Source of the DNA: JAXMBN01 sp046349875
GTDB lineage: Bacteria; Planctomycetota; Planctomycetia; Pirellulales; Pirellulaceae
NCBI GenBank assembly: GCA_046349875.1
Contig: JAXMBN010000023.1
Coordinates: forward strand, 29,727 to 93,726
Direction of reading: 5' to 3'
DNA length: 64,000 bases
In this document: positions 46,228 to 55,203 of the stretch, piece by piece
How the letters are laid out: every line of letters starts with the position of its first letter
How positions within the stretch are numbered: the stretch's first letter is position 1
Notes under the pieces: model-generated
Told to the model about the DNA's origin: nothing
The model's input: the letters and a program-made list of their open reading frames with translations, nothing else
Database searches by the model: none
Made by a program: the position numbers and the translations under genes

Positions 46228-46569
46228 GTGCAAGTCAAAGTATCCGCAAGACATGGCCATTTGAAGCAAGCTGACCAGCAAATCATCGTAGAGAAGGCGG
46301 AGAAGTTAAGGAGGTTTTACGATCGGATCAATGCTATTGAAGTAACGGTCGATCTCGGGCACTTGGATAATCCTTCCGTAGAAATCAATGTTTCGGCAGA
46401 ACAGAGCAACGATTTCGTGGCATCTTCCTCCGCGTCGACAGTAGGAGCCGCGTTGGACGCAACGTTGCAGAAGGTCGAGCAGCAATTGCGGAAGCACAAA
46501 GAGAAGGTCACAGGGCACAAAGCAACGGCGAGCAAGCATATTGAGCCGGAGCACGATGCTGGTGCATAG
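46228..46569 (+). CDS. hpf: ribosome hibernation promoting factor (short HPF type)
   Basis: Binds ribosomes in stationary phase and slows translation. The GTG at 46228 is preceded by GGAGG at a proper distance. The 113-residue product has the sigma54-modulation/S30AE fold pattern: MQVKVSARHGHLKQADQQ, KLRRFYDRINAIEVTVDLG and DFVASSSASTVGAALDATLQKVEQQLRKHKEK, the positive C-terminal helix. It precedes ptsN, the same order as in the classical rpoN-hpf-ptsN group of proteobacteria; rpoN itself is not in the window. Short-form length excludes the dimerising long HPF. Confidence 0.9.
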   Translation: MQVKVSARHGHLKQADQQIIVEKAEKLRRFYDRINAIEVTVDLGHLDNPSVEINVSAEQSNDFVASSSASTVGAALDATLQKVEQQLRKHKEKVTGHKATASKHIEPEHDAGA

Positions 46570-46731
46570 ATCGACGGTTGGCGAAGACCGATCCACAACC
46601 TAATTGGAAGAACGCCGCAACGCATGGTGCGATGAGCTGCGAGCTCGAATGATGAGCTATCGAGCAGCTTGTTTCGTGATCCGGCGAGAGCCAGGAGTCG
46701 CTCGTAAACCATCTTGGAAGGAAAGATTGTA

Positions 46732-47208
46732 ATGAAGTTTTCGGATTTCGTATCCTCAAGTGCCATCTGCGCCGAATTGAGTTCGCTCGATAAAGATTCG
46801 GTTATTGCAGAGTTGGTGGAATCGCTTGTGGCCGCAGGTGAGATCAAGGCCGAGGACCGCGAAGATATTATCAAGGCCATCATGAAGCGTGAGGAGCTTG
46901 GTAGCACAGGTATTGGCCGAGGCATTGCCGTACCGCACACCAAGCATGCCAGCGTCGATAAGTTGGTCGGAACGGTTGGGGTGAGTGGAGAGGGAGTGGA
47001 GTTTGATAGTTTGGATGGTGAAAAGGTCCAACTGTTTTTCCTTCTTGTTTCGCCTCCCGATCGTCCAGGCGACCACCTGCGAGCTCTCGAGAACATTTCG
47101 CGTCAATTGCGGGATGACACCTTCTGCCGATTCTTGAAACAATCCAGAACTGCGGAAGATATCATTCAGCTTCTCGATGAAGCAGACAACAATCAGTTCG
47201 GTTCTTAA
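46732..47208 (+). CDS. ptsN: PTS EIIA, nitrogen-type (PtsN)
   Basis: A phosphocarrier of the nitrogen-type phosphotransferase system. The start at 46732 has GGAAGGAAA upstream. The active-site His69 is in GRGIAVPHTKHASVDK, the typical EIIA motif, and VQLFFLLVSPPDRPGDHLRAL forms the conserved core. The 158-residue length fits PtsN. It lies between hpf and ptsH, and together with HPr and EI makes a complete phosphorelay with no membrane permease nearby, so a regulatory role is inferred. Confidence 0.93.
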   Translation: MKFSDFVSSSAICAELSSLDKDSVIAELVESLVAAGEIKAEDREDIIKAIMKREELGSTGIGRGIAVPHTKHASVDKLVGTVGVSGEGVEFDSLDGEKVQLFFLLVSPPDRPGDHLRALENISRQLRDDTFCRFLKQSRTAEDIIQLLDEADNNQFGS

Positions 47209-47288
47209 CCGAACGAACGGCAAGACATCGTCCGGATGTCTTGAGCAAGCAAAGAAAAACACTGGTTGTCCTCAGGGACTTTTCCACT

Positions 47289-47591
47289 ATGTCCGATCCC
47301 GTCCTGACACGCTTGGTTATCGTGCGAAACGCAAATGGTCTGCATATGCGTCCGGCCGATCTATTGGTGAAAACAGCCAATCGATACCAGAGCGAAATTC
47401 AGATTGAACGCGAAGGGCAAGCGGTCGATTGCAAGAGTATCTTGGGTCTGCTGACATTAGGGGCCACCCAAGGCTGTGAATTGACGATACGCGTTCAGGG
47501 TACTGATGCTGACGAAGCATTGACCAAGATTGTGGAGTTATTCGACCAGGGGTTTTTCGAAGCTGACGAGGAGATGGCACCTGCAGGTTAA
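47289..47591 (+). CDS. ptsH: phosphocarrier protein HPr
   Basis: HPr carries phosphate from enzyme I to EIIA proteins. The start at 47289 gives MSDPVLTRLVIVRNANGLHM with AGGGA upstream; the phosphorylated residue is His19 in NGLHMRPADLLVKTA, where Met replaces the usual Ala. Ser50 in DCKSILGLLTLG matches the Ser46 site used by HPr kinase, although no HPr kinase gene is seen. The product has 100 residues, slightly longer than usual because of an acidic tail. It sits between ptsN and ptsI. Confidence 0.93.
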   Translation: MSDPVLTRLVIVRNANGLHMRPADLLVKTANRYQSEIQIEREGQAVDCKSILGLLTLGATQGCELTIRVQGTDADEALTKIVELFDQGFFEADEEMAPAG

Positions 47592-47728
47592 CCTGATCGT
47601 TGCGGGTGGCTTGGTGGTTCTGTCCAACGACATCGACCACGAATCCTAAATCACCTTATCCCCATGGATCCTCAGGGCGAGAACGAGGCCGATTCGGTCA
47701 AAGGGCTCGCTTTAGAACTCGACTTTTC

Positions 47729-49477
47729 ATGCTCGAACTACAGGGAATCGCTGTATCTCCTGGAGTCGCGATCGGACCCGCATTGGTGTTTGACCGCGAG
47801 GGGTTCCGCATCGCCCGATGTCGCATTCCGAACGAAGAATCCAAGTCGGAATGGGAGCGACTTCAGCAGGCGATTCAAGCTGCTGCCGAACGTTTGCAAG
47901 CTCGCGAGATTCAAACGGCGAACCAGTTGGGAAAGAAGCTTGGCAATATCTTTTCCGCGCAGCAGCAGATGTTGTTAGATGGAAGTTTGCACGCTGAATT
48001 GCAGCGGATGATCGAACAAAAGTTCTATTCGGCCGAGTTTGCGGTGAGCGAAGTGTTGAGCGGGTATGCCGCTGCCTTTCGCCGGGCCGGCGCCAGCTTT
48101 TTGCAAGAACGAGCGGCCGATATCAGCGATATCGAGCAGTTGTTGTTGGAACAATTGAGTGGCCAGCCAACGACGACGCTCGATGATATGCTCCATCGTG
48201 CGGTCATTGCCAGTCACGATTTGACACCAGGCGAAACCGCTGGCCTCAACCCGCAGAAGGTACTTGGCTTCTGCACCGAAACGGGAGGCCCTGGAGGCCA
48301 TACCGCCATCGTGGCTCGCGGTTTAGAGATTCCCGCTGTGGTGGGCGTTGGGCAATTCTTGCACCACATTCGAAGCGATGATTGGATCATCATCGATGGG
48401 CACCGAGGGCGAGTGATCATCGATCCCGATGAAGCGACGCGCGAGAAGTATACGCAGCGTCGTCAATATCGTCAGCGGATGGCAGTGCAGTTAGAAGAGA
48501 TCCGCGATCTCCCTGCCACCACTAGCGATGGCGTTTCGATTGAGATGCTTGCCAACATTGAGTTTCCCCACGAAGTGGAGAGCTGTTTGGCTCGTGGCGC
48601 CACGGGTGTGGGGCTCTATCGTACAGAGTTTCTCTATCTTGGTTCGAACAGCGAACCGAGTGAAGAGGAACACTATGAGGCCTATGTTTCGGTAGCTCGA
48701 AGACTTGCCGGTCGTCCCATGATCATTCGCACGTTGGATTTGGGTGCGGACAAGATGGGATCGCGAACACCGGTCGAGTATGAGCACAATCCCTTTTTGG
48801 GACTTCGAAGCATTCGTCTCTCGCTTCGCAATCCTGCGTTATTCCGCACGCAGGTGCGAGCTATCCTTCGCGCCAGTACCGAAGGAGATATTCGAGTGAT
48901 GTTTCCGATGATCACTACGCTGGATGAATTGAGATCGGCAAGGTTCATCGTGAGGAGCATCGCCGAAGATTTGGCGGAAGAAGGAGTACCGGCCAAAGCT
49001 GATATTCCGGTGGGCATGATGGTAGAAGTGCCGGCGGCGGTCATGATGTTAGACCACTTTGTCAAGGAAGTGGATTTCATCAGCATCGGTACCAATGACC
49101 TCACCCAATACACGTTAGCCGTGGATCGAAGCAACGAATCGGTTGCTGACCTTTATCAAGCTTGCGATCCCGCCGTCTTGCGACTCATCCAACGTTCGGT
49201 CGATATTGCGAATGGTCGCAATATATCGACGAGCGTTTGCGGCGAGATGAGTAGCAACCCTGCGTATGCCTTGTTGCTGATCGGCTTGGGCGTTCGTGTG
49301 CTTAGCACACCACCCGCGGCCATTCCTCAAGTCAAGAAAGCGATACGCTCCGTCACGGTTCGCGAATGCCAAGCGATGGCATGGCGAGCTATGCGGCTTG
49401 AGACCGCCAGAGAAGTTGAATCGTTCTTACAAAATCAATTGGTCGGTGTATTGCCGGAGATGCTCACGCAATTGTGA
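47729..49477 (+). CDS. ptsI: PTS enzyme I (phosphoenolpyruvate-protein phosphotransferase)
   Basis: Enzyme I starts the phosphorelay by taking phosphate from phosphoenolpyruvate. The ATG at 47729 gives LQGIAVSPGVAIGPALV, the family N-terminus; 43 upstream codons are not conserved. His191 lies in GGPGGHTAIVARGLEIP. The PEP-binding C-terminal part contains GVGLYRTEFLYLG, IRTLDLGADK, FMISIGTNDLTQYTLAVDR-type sequence and the catalytic Cys in SVCGEMSSNPAYALLLIGLG. The 582-residue length fits ptsI. It follows HPr by about 140 bp and overlaps the frame upstream of RNase G/E. Confidence 0.95.
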   Translation: MLELQGIAVSPGVAIGPALVFDREGFRIARCRIPNEESKSEWERLQQAIQAAAERLQAREIQTANQLGKKLGNIFSAQQQMLLDGSLHAELQRMIEQKFYSAEFAVSEVLSGYAAAFRRAGASFLQERAADISDIEQLLLEQLSGQPTTTLDDMLHRAVIASHDLTPGETAGLNPQKVLGFCTETGGPGGHTAIVARGLEIPAVVGVGQFLHHIRSDDWIIIDGHRGRVIIDPDEATREKYTQRRQYRQRMAVQLEEIRDLPATTSDGVSIEMLANIEFPHEVESCLARGATGVGLYRTEFLYLGSNSEPSEEEHYEAYVSVARRLAGRPMIIRTLDLGADKMGSRTPVEYEHNPFLGLRSIRLSLRNPALFRTQVRAILRASTEGDIRVMFPMITTLDELRSARFIVRSIAEDLAEEGVPAKADIPVGMMVEVPAAVMMLDHFVKEVDFISIGTNDLTQYTLAVDRSNESVADLYQACDPAVLRLIQRSVDIANGRNISTSVCGEMSSNPAYALLLIGLGVRVLSTPPAAIPQVKKAIRSVTVRECQAMAWRAMRLETAREVESFLQNQLVGVLPEMLTQL

Positions 49478-49551
49478 GAAGTGAAACAGAATGCAGTGCC
49501 GACCTCCAACCTCCAAGAGGTTCCAGTGAACCCAAAAAGGATTTCAAACCA

Positions 49552-51198
49552 ATGAAGAAGGAAATGCTCATCAATGTCTCGCAATCCGAGGAGTGTCGGA
49601 TTGCAGTGCTGGAGAATGGCGTACTCGAAGAACTCTATACGGAACGAGCAAGCCAAGACAATTTTGTCGGCAATATTTACAAGGGTAAAATCGTCAACCT
49701 CGAGCCGAGCATTCAAGCGGCGTTCGTCGATTTCGGGGTTGGACGCAATGGCTTCTTGCATATTAGTGACGTCGAAGCTCAGTATTTTCGTCAAGCTGGA
49801 TACGACCCCGAAGAAATTATGGATGGCCATTATCCCGGCGTGGATGATGAAGAGGACGAAGAAGAAGCAGAACCGGAAGAAGGTGGCGACCGACGCCATC
49901 GTGGACGACCTCGCGGTCGCCATCCTCGCAGTGGACGCCCTCGATTCAAGCCACCGATTCAAGAAATCTTCAAACGAGGCGATGAGGTTCTCGTTCAAGT
50001 CATCAAAGAAGGAATCGGTACGAAGGGCCCTACCCTTTCCACGTACATCAGCATTCCCGGTCGCTATCTCGTACTGATGCCTGCTTTGGGACGCGTCGGA
50101 GTTAGCCGCAAGATCGAAGATGAAGAACAACGCCGCAAACTGCGAAGCATGTTGCTCGAGTTGAATCCGCCCAAAGGACTCGGCTTCATTGTACGCACCG
50201 CGGGCCAAGAACGAACTCGTAAGGAACTATCACGCGATATCGCGTATCTCCTACGGTTGTGGAAGGTCATCGTTCGACGATTGAAGAAGACTCCTGCTCC
50301 TTGCGATGTCTATGAAGAAAGCGACATGATGATTCGTACCATCCGCGATACCTTCACTGAAGATATCGATGCGGTTATGGTCGATCAGCAAGAAGCTTTT
50401 GAACGAGCCAAAGAGTTCGTGCAATTGGTGATGCCGAGGTTCGTTAGCCGATTGCAGCTCTACGATGGAAAAGAGCCGATGTTCTATCGATACAAGCTCG
50501 AACAAGAAATCGCTCGCATCCACCAACGCGTCGTGCCATTGAAGGGCGGAGGTTCGATCGTGATCGATTCGACCGAAGCTTTGGTGGCGATCGACGTCAA
50601 TAGCGGTAACTTCCGAACAGATGATTCGGCGGAAGAGACGGCCTTCCAGGTCAATATTTCTGCTGCGAAAGAGATTGCGAGGCAATTGCGACTTCGCGAC
50701 CTGGGTGGCGTGATCGTCAATGACTTCATCGATATGCGGAAAGAAGGGCATCGTCGCAAGGTCGAAAAAGTCCTTCGCGATTCCATGAAACGCGATCGAG
50801 CTCGAACCAAGATCCTGCGAACGAGCCCGTTTGGCTTGATCGAAATGACTCGGCAACGCATTCGCCCCAGCTTCAAACGAAGCGTCTACCAAGATTGTCC
50901 TTGTTGCCAAGGAAGGGGTGTGGTGAAGACTGCAGAGAGCATGGCGATCGAAGTCACGCGATTGTTGTTGATGGCCTGCCAGGCTCCAAATGCTTCTCGC
51001 GTAACCGTGCGTGTTAATGAAGGTGTCGCAGCCTACCTCAATAATCGTAAGCGTCGCGAGATCATGCAGATGGAAGAAAATTCCAAAGCCACCGTCTTGA
51101 TTCATGGAAGCGATTCCCTTTTCCCAGAACACATCGACTTGGATTGTCGGGATGCGCAAGGGAATCTGATCCATCTGCCCTTCATGGCGGAAAGATAA
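49552..51198 (+). CDS. rng: ribonuclease G/E family endoribonuclease
   Basis: RNase G/E cuts single-stranded, AU-rich RNA in rRNA and mRNA maturation. The chosen start gives MKKEMLINVSQSEECRIAVL, typical of RNase G. An S1 domain (GNIYKGKIVNLEPSIQAAFVDFG) is interrupted at residues 96-145 by an acidic then Arg/Gly/Pro-rich insert (DDEEDEEEAEPEEGG, then RGRPRGRHPRSGRP). The catalytic Asp residues lie in VAIDVNSGNF and GGVIVNDFIDM, and the zinc link is CPCCQGRGVV. The product has 548 residues, between RNase G and RNase E. It lies downstream of the PTS genes. Confidence 0.94.
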   Translation: MKKEMLINVSQSEECRIAVLENGVLEELYTERASQDNFVGNIYKGKIVNLEPSIQAAFVDFGVGRNGFLHISDVEAQYFRQAGYDPEEIMDGHYPGVDDEEDEEEAEPEEGGDRRHRGRPRGRHPRSGRPRFKPPIQEIFKRGDEVLVQVIKEGIGTKGPTLSTYISIPGRYLVLMPALGRVGVSRKIEDEEQRRKLRSMLLELNPPKGLGFIVRTAGQERTRKELSRDIAYLLRLWKVIVRRLKKTPAPCDVYEESDMMIRTIRDTFTEDIDAVMVDQQEAFERAKEFVQLVMPRFVSRLQLYDGKEPMFYRYKLEQEIARIHQRVVPLKGGGSIVIDSTEALVAIDVNSGNFRTDDSAEETAFQVNISAAKEIARQLRLRDLGGVIVNDFIDMRKEGHRRKVEKVLRDSMKRDRARTKILRTSPFGLIEMTRQRIRPSFKRSVYQDCPCCQGRGVVKTAESMAIEVTRLLLMACQAPNASRVTVRVNEGVAAYLNNRKRREIMQMEENSKATVLIHGSDSLFPEHIDLDCRDAQGNLIHLPFMAER

Positions 51199-51207
51199 AC
51201 GATTGCA

Positions 51208-52236
51208 ATGCGAACGATCCTAGTCACTGGAGCCGCTGGTTTCATCGGTTTTCATTTGGCGAACCGGCTGTTGGCGGCTGGGGATCGCGTCGTTGGCATC
51301 GATAATCTGAACGATTATTATTCGGTCCAGCTCAAGCAAGATCGCCTTGCGATCTTGCGAGATCACCCGTCGTTCACTTTCGTTCATGCGGACCTTTCCG
51401 ATTCGCAAGCGATGCGATCTCTTTTCGATTCGCATCGCTTCGATCGAGTCGTTCATCTGGGTGCACAGGCAGGGGTCCGTTACTCGCTTGAAAACCCTAT
51501 GGCTTACATTCAATCCAACTTGGTTGGAATGAATCACATCCTGGAAGGCTGTCGATCTCAGAAGACCGAGCACTTGGTGTATGCCAGCAGTAGTAGTGTC
51601 TATGGGATGAATCGGTTGCAGCCTTTTTCAGTGCACCACAACGTCGATCACCCGATGAGTCTCTATGCAGCGACGAAGAAGTCCAATGAATTGATGGCTC
51701 ATGCGTACAGTCATCTCTTCGGTTTGCCGACGACAGGCTTGAGATTCTTTACGGTGTACGGACCTTGGGGACGGCCAGATATGGCCCTTTTCAAGTTCGC
51801 TGCCGCAATCCTTCATGGTCGGCCAATCGACGTTTACAACCATGGAAAAATGCGCCGCGATTTTACGTACGTTGACGATATCGTGGAGAGCATCACGCGG
51901 ATTCTCGATCACGTTGCTAAACCGAATCCAAGTTGGGATCCTATGACTCCTGATCCGGGAACGAGTTCGGCTCCTTATCGTGTCTTCAATATCGGGAATC
52001 ATCAACCGACCGAACTCGTTGCCTTTATTGAGGCCATTGAAAGGGCATTGGGCAAGGAAGCCATCAAGAATTTTCTTCCGATGCAACCCGGTGACGTACC
52101 CGATACCTTTGCTGAGGTGGAAGATTTAGAGCAGACGATTGGCTTTGCACCACAAACGTCCATCGCCGAGGGGATCCAGCAATTCGTTGACTGGTTTGTT
52201 CCCTACGTTCAAAAGAACCCTGCGATCATCCGTTGA
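51208..52236 (+). CDS. NAD-dependent epimerase, UDP-glucuronate 4-epimerase-like
   Basis: A short-chain dehydrogenase-like nucleotide-sugar epimerase. The N-terminus has ILVTGAAGFIGFHLANRLL and the diagnostic GIDNLNDYYSVQLKQDRLA of the UDP-glucuronate 4-epimerase group. The catalytic YxxxK is YAATKKS, and the Ser/Thr site is YASSSSVYG. LRFFTVYGPWGRPDMALFKF is the family's substrate region. The 342-residue length fits. It begins 9 bp after the RNase G/E stop, so it may be co-transcribed. A role in making galacturonic acid for LPS or capsule is inferred. Confidence 0.92.
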   Translation: MRTILVTGAAGFIGFHLANRLLAAGDRVVGIDNLNDYYSVQLKQDRLAILRDHPSFTFVHADLSDSQAMRSLFDSHRFDRVVHLGAQAGVRYSLENPMAYIQSNLVGMNHILEGCRSQKTEHLVYASSSSVYGMNRLQPFSVHHNVDHPMSLYAATKKSNELMAHAYSHLFGLPTTGLRFFTVYGPWGRPDMALFKFAAAILHGRPIDVYNHGKMRRDFTYVDDIVESITRILDHVAKPNPSWDPMTPDPGTSSAPYRVFNIGNHQPTELVAFIEAIERALGKEAIKNFLPMQPGDVPDTFAEVEDLEQTIGFAPQTSIAEGIQQFVDWFVPYVQKNPAIIR

Positions 52237-52268
52237 GTGTCGATGTCCGTGGCGACTAGGTTCGCGAA

Positions 52269-53768
52269 TTACAGCGCGAAAGGTGTGTCTTCCACAGGGG
52301 CATAGATGGGCATGTGTCTGTAATAGACCTCCAAGGTCATGCAACACATCGCCGTTGTATAGAGTCGACCTCCGACTTGGTTAAGAGCACTATCGAAGTA
52401 CCAACTACCTTGTTCGTGGCCGTACTGGGCCTGTTCGCGAATAAGGAAGTCTCGCATCTGAGTGTTCCAATCTTCCCAAAGTCGTCCTTCGGCCTGAAAC
52501 ATGAGTTGCGTTGCATAGTAATTCAAATAGACGTCGGACGCACTCGGTCCTTGCTTGGCAACATATTGTGCCCCTCGCATCACACGCCCATCTGTCTTCG
52601 ACCACCCGCGATACAGTCGCATCAAGAGACCCATAGCTGTCGTGCTCGGTTTGGGTTTGTTGTTGCGGTAGCCATACTGTGCCCCGTTGTCCGCCTGTTG
52701 CGAATCCAGGAAGCGATCGAAGCTCTTGATCGATGCGGTGGGAATTTTGAGTTTGCCAGCCGATGCGCTCTTGATCGCCATCATCTGCCAACAAGCGATG
52801 GAAAGGTCGCCAGGTGTTTTGGGGTCGTAACCCCAACCACCATCCACATGTTGGGAGTAGTAGATGAAACCGATGGCATCTTCGCAGATCTCTCGCAACG
52901 AAGGGTCGTGAGTCATCTGATAGGCTTCACACAGCGCTAAGGTTGCAATGCCATGCTCGTAGAGAGCAAATTGAGCGATGGGTTGATGGAAATGTCCACC
53001 GCGTTTGTCTTTCTTCATGATCTGCGTCAGGAAGTAGAGTCCATCGCGGACATTCGTTTGATAGGGCCCTTCCTGGTGCGTGTATCCTGCACCCAAGAAG
53101 CAAAGGAGCGACAATCCCGTAGCAGCAGCGCGCTGAGGGTCGGAATGGGTGCTTGGATTTTGGCACTGTCCATCGCAGGGAGCAGTCAAATGAAAGCTCC
53201 AGCCACCATCAAGATTCTGATGGCGAGCCAACCAGAGGAGAGCCGCCTCAACCGCTTTTTCGCTCTGAGGGTTGCCACCGTTCTTGGCGACGGCTTGTTG
53301 CCGTCGCCCACCCGTACGCGACTCGACGCTGGTGGTTACGAATGCTGGCCCGAGATCTTCGGCTTGAAAGGAACCTCGAACTTGTTCGATCGCTTGATGC
53401 GTGAGTTCGGGCTTCACCTCCAATGGTGCCTCGAGCGGATTTCCCATCGAACTAGGGTCCGTTACGCTTACCTCAACGACTTGATTCATCGAGGGAGTTG
53501 CCTCTGCGGCATCGGTTTCCATGAGCGTTTTAGATGGAGTCGATTCGACTTCAAACGAGAGGTCTTCAGCCGGTGCCGTCCATTGCATGTCGATAAAGGA
53601 CGAGTAAGACCCAAGCATCCCCGATCCATGAGCCACAATCGCCAGCAAGACCAACATCACCAAATGGACAATGAGGCTGGATAGGAACGGAACCCAGGCC
53701 TTCGTGGTCGCATTTCGCAAGGAGGTTGTGGATTGAGGTGTGGTCACACGAGATCCATGGATCAGCAC
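52269..53768 (-). CDS. membrane-anchored terpene-cyclase-fold (squalene-hopene-like) repeat protein
   Basis: A planctomycete protein with a prenyltransferase/squalene-oxidase-type alpha/alpha barrel. A membrane segment at about residues 30-47 (LSSLIVHLVMLVLLAIVAHG) places it at the inner membrane facing the periplasm. A polar linker leads to repeat motifs such as ALLWLARHQNLDGGWSFHL, DAIGFIYYSQHVDGGWGYDP and the QW-like GAQYGYRNNKPKPSTTAMGL. The catalytic DxDD of squalene-hopene cyclase is not seen, so it is probably not a cyclase. The start is GTG at 53768, without a clear ribosome-binding site. Function unknown; related proteins are numerous in planctomycetes. Confidence 0.82.
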   Translation of the reverse strand: MLIHGSRVTTPQSTTSLRNATTKAWVPFLSSLIVHLVMLVLLAIVAHGSGMLGSYSSFIDMQWTAPAEDLSFEVESTPSKTLMETDAAEATPSMNQVVEVSVTDPSSMGNPLEAPLEVKPELTHQAIEQVRGSFQAEDLGPAFVTTSVESRTGGRRQQAVAKNGGNPQSEKAVEAALLWLARHQNLDGGWSFHLTAPCDGQCQNPSTHSDPQRAAATGLSLLCFLGAGYTHQEGPYQTNVRDGLYFLTQIMKKDKRGGHFHQPIAQFALYEHGIATLALCEAYQMTHDPSLREICEDAIGFIYYSQHVDGGWGYDPKTPGDLSIACWQMMAIKSASAGKLKIPTASIKSFDRFLDSQQADNGAQYGYRNNKPKPSTTAMGLLMRLYRGWSKTDGRVMRGAQYVAKQGPSASDVYLNYYATQLMFQAEGRLWEDWNTQMRDFLIREQAQYGHEQGSWYFDSALNQVGGRLYTTAMCCMTLEVYYRHMPIYAPVEDTPFAL

Positions 53769-54270
53769 AATGAAAAGTCATTTCAATCGTTCCTGACGAT
53801 TTGATCGGACAATCCATTCTCCATCCCTCTATCTTAAACGCCGCTTGCCACGAAGGGTGATTCGGCGCCAGGCTTCTTCGGAGCGTGGAGGATCCTGCGT
53901 CCGTTTCTCAGGGTTCTTCCGGTTGTAGCAAGAGTTGGGGGAGGTGGTGTTGTCAAAACGCAATGTGTCGTGGGAGACCGGAACGGGATGATGGAACAGC
54001 GAAAGTCACGCCGCGAGCAGTCGGTGGTTTTCAAAAAGCATCGTTACGGCCGCAAGGTTTACCTAGGTGAAGTAAGAGTCATTAAAAGGGGCGAGCCCCC
54101 GAAAAATCTTGTTGCATTCGTTTGACCGCATTCTTGGCGTGGCGCATGATCCAATATCTCAAGGAAGAGCACTTGGAACCCCCGCCGCGACAAAGGTCTC
54201 GCGGTCAAAGTGGATAACGTTGCCACAACAACAGGGCGATACGTTCCAGTGCCCCATACATTACGTTATT
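53769..54270. other. intergenic region without a recognised gene
   Basis: About 500 bp between the start of the minus-strand cyclase-fold gene and the plus-strand leader. Short open frames show no protein-like features. A weak GGGG-CGAG-CCCC hairpin lies at about 54088-54099. No promoter or RNA structure could be assigned with confidence. Confidence 0.4.
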
Positions 54271-54310
54271 GCGATCGGCTCAATCCTGATTCATGGACTG
54301 AGTCGATCGC
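54271..54310 (+). promoter_or_regulatory. leader hairpin upstream of a Cys/His-rich secreted protein
   Basis: Arms GCGATCGGCTCA (54271-54282) and TGAGTCGATCGC (54299-54310) pair through 11 Watson-Crick pairs and one G-U pair, with a 16-base loop. The hairpin ends about 10 bases before a ribosome-binding site (GGATAGGGGA, 54321-54330) and could influence translation of the gene at 54337. It could also be an upstream terminator-like structure. Confidence 0.45.
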
Positions 54311-54336
54311 TCTCATTCACGGATAGGGGAATGATC

Positions 54337-55095
54337 ATGCGATGCACGATGCTCGCTCTGGCTTTGGTTGTTAGCGGTTCCTCCACAGTCCTGGCGCAAT
54401 CAGGATTCAATCTTGGGTCGTCGTTCCCAACGGAACAGAAGAGCCCCTCGCCAACGGTTTCCGCTTTGCCTGCGGATCCGCTTCTGGAAGAATTGGAGAA
54501 GATGAGCGAGCCTCAATCGGAGGTTCGCGAACTACCCACTGAGACTCGATCGGAACCAGCCTGGGCAGAACCACCTTCCGTGGCAAAACCACGATCGGCC
54601 GGGTCGCGTCAATTGCATACCGGTGCCGATATTCCCGGCGTAAGCCAATGGGCACCCATGCCTGTTTCTTCGCCTCGTCCGTTGCTCGCTTATGTGCAAT
54701 GCGATCCCTGCGGACCTTCCCTTTGGGCTTGCTACGAACAAGAACGGGCTCAATGGCATCTGCATGCTCACCGCCATGCTCATAGGACATGCCGCTGCAT
54801 GACCACCCAGCATTTCGGACACGTTTGCACATCGCACCAATGCAGCCATGGGAACTGCAACGGAGGTTGTGGTGGAGGATGCGATTCAGCGGGAATGGCC
54901 TCCAATGCACCGGTAAATCGCTATCAAGAGATGGCTCAGCAAGGACCAGCATCTAACCAAAAGGCTGCCCAGCCTACTTCGAATGTGGCACAGTTCTGGC
55001 CTAATCCAGCGTTGGCATCAAAGTCCAATCCTTCGGCGGTTACACCTTCCAAGACCTCGCGAAGCAACGCCGAGTTGCCTGTGACCTTTCGATAG
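54337..55095 (+). CDS. secreted Cys/His-rich protein, function unknown
   Basis: I do not recognise a family. The ATG at 54337 has GGGGA at ideal spacing (another ATG lies 6 bp upstream); it gives the signal peptide MRCTMLALALVVSGSSTVLA. A Ser/Pro/Glu-rich stretch follows. Between about residues 120 and 195 there is a dense His/Cys region: VQCDPCGPSLWACYEQ, HLHAHRHAHRTCRCMTTQHF and CTSHQCSHGNCNGGCGGGC. Such a patch could bind metal. The rest (KAAQPTSNVAQFWPNPA) is polar. The Cys-rich style recalls the patch in the BBP7 barrel at 13.2-14.9 kb. An intrinsic terminator lies about 180 bp downstream. Confidence 0.7.
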   Translation: MRCTMLALALVVSGSSTVLAQSGFNLGSSFPTEQKSPSPTVSALPADPLLEELEKMSEPQSEVRELPTETRSEPAWAEPPSVAKPRSAGSRQLHTGADIPGVSQWAPMPVSSPRPLLAYVQCDPCGPSLWACYEQERAQWHLHAHRHAHRTCRCMTTQHFGHVCTSHQCSHGNCNGGCGGGCDSAGMASNAPVNRYQEMAQQGPASNQKAAQPTSNVAQFWPNPALASKSNPSAVTPSKTSRSNAELPVTFR

Positions 55096-55167
55096 GAAAC
55101 CGCTGGGCAAAGTGTAGGGATCATGCTCAACTTGCCGGTCACTCGCGTTAACGCTATCAAAACGACT

Positions 55168-55197
55168 TTGGCAAGATTTCGGATAAACCTTTATCAT
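55168..55197 (+). promoter_or_regulatory. candidate sigma70-type promoter for a small RNA
   Basis: TTGGCA (55168-55173) and TATCAT (55192-55197) are separated by 18 bp and match the -35 and -10 consensus at five of six and four of six positions. Transcription would begin near 55204. It lies between the end of the Cys/His-rich gene and a strong terminator. The match is moderate and unproven. Confidence 0.35.
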
Positions 55198-55203
55198 CCT
55201 CCC

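Noticed and set aside
50251..51174. 307-codon frame on the minus strand
   Set aside because: It is antisense to RNase G/E and has no recognisable domain.
52269..53768. Squalene-hopene cyclase
   Set aside because: The fold repeats are present, but the catalytic DxDD motif is not seen and the protein has an N-terminal membrane anchor unlike the cyclases.
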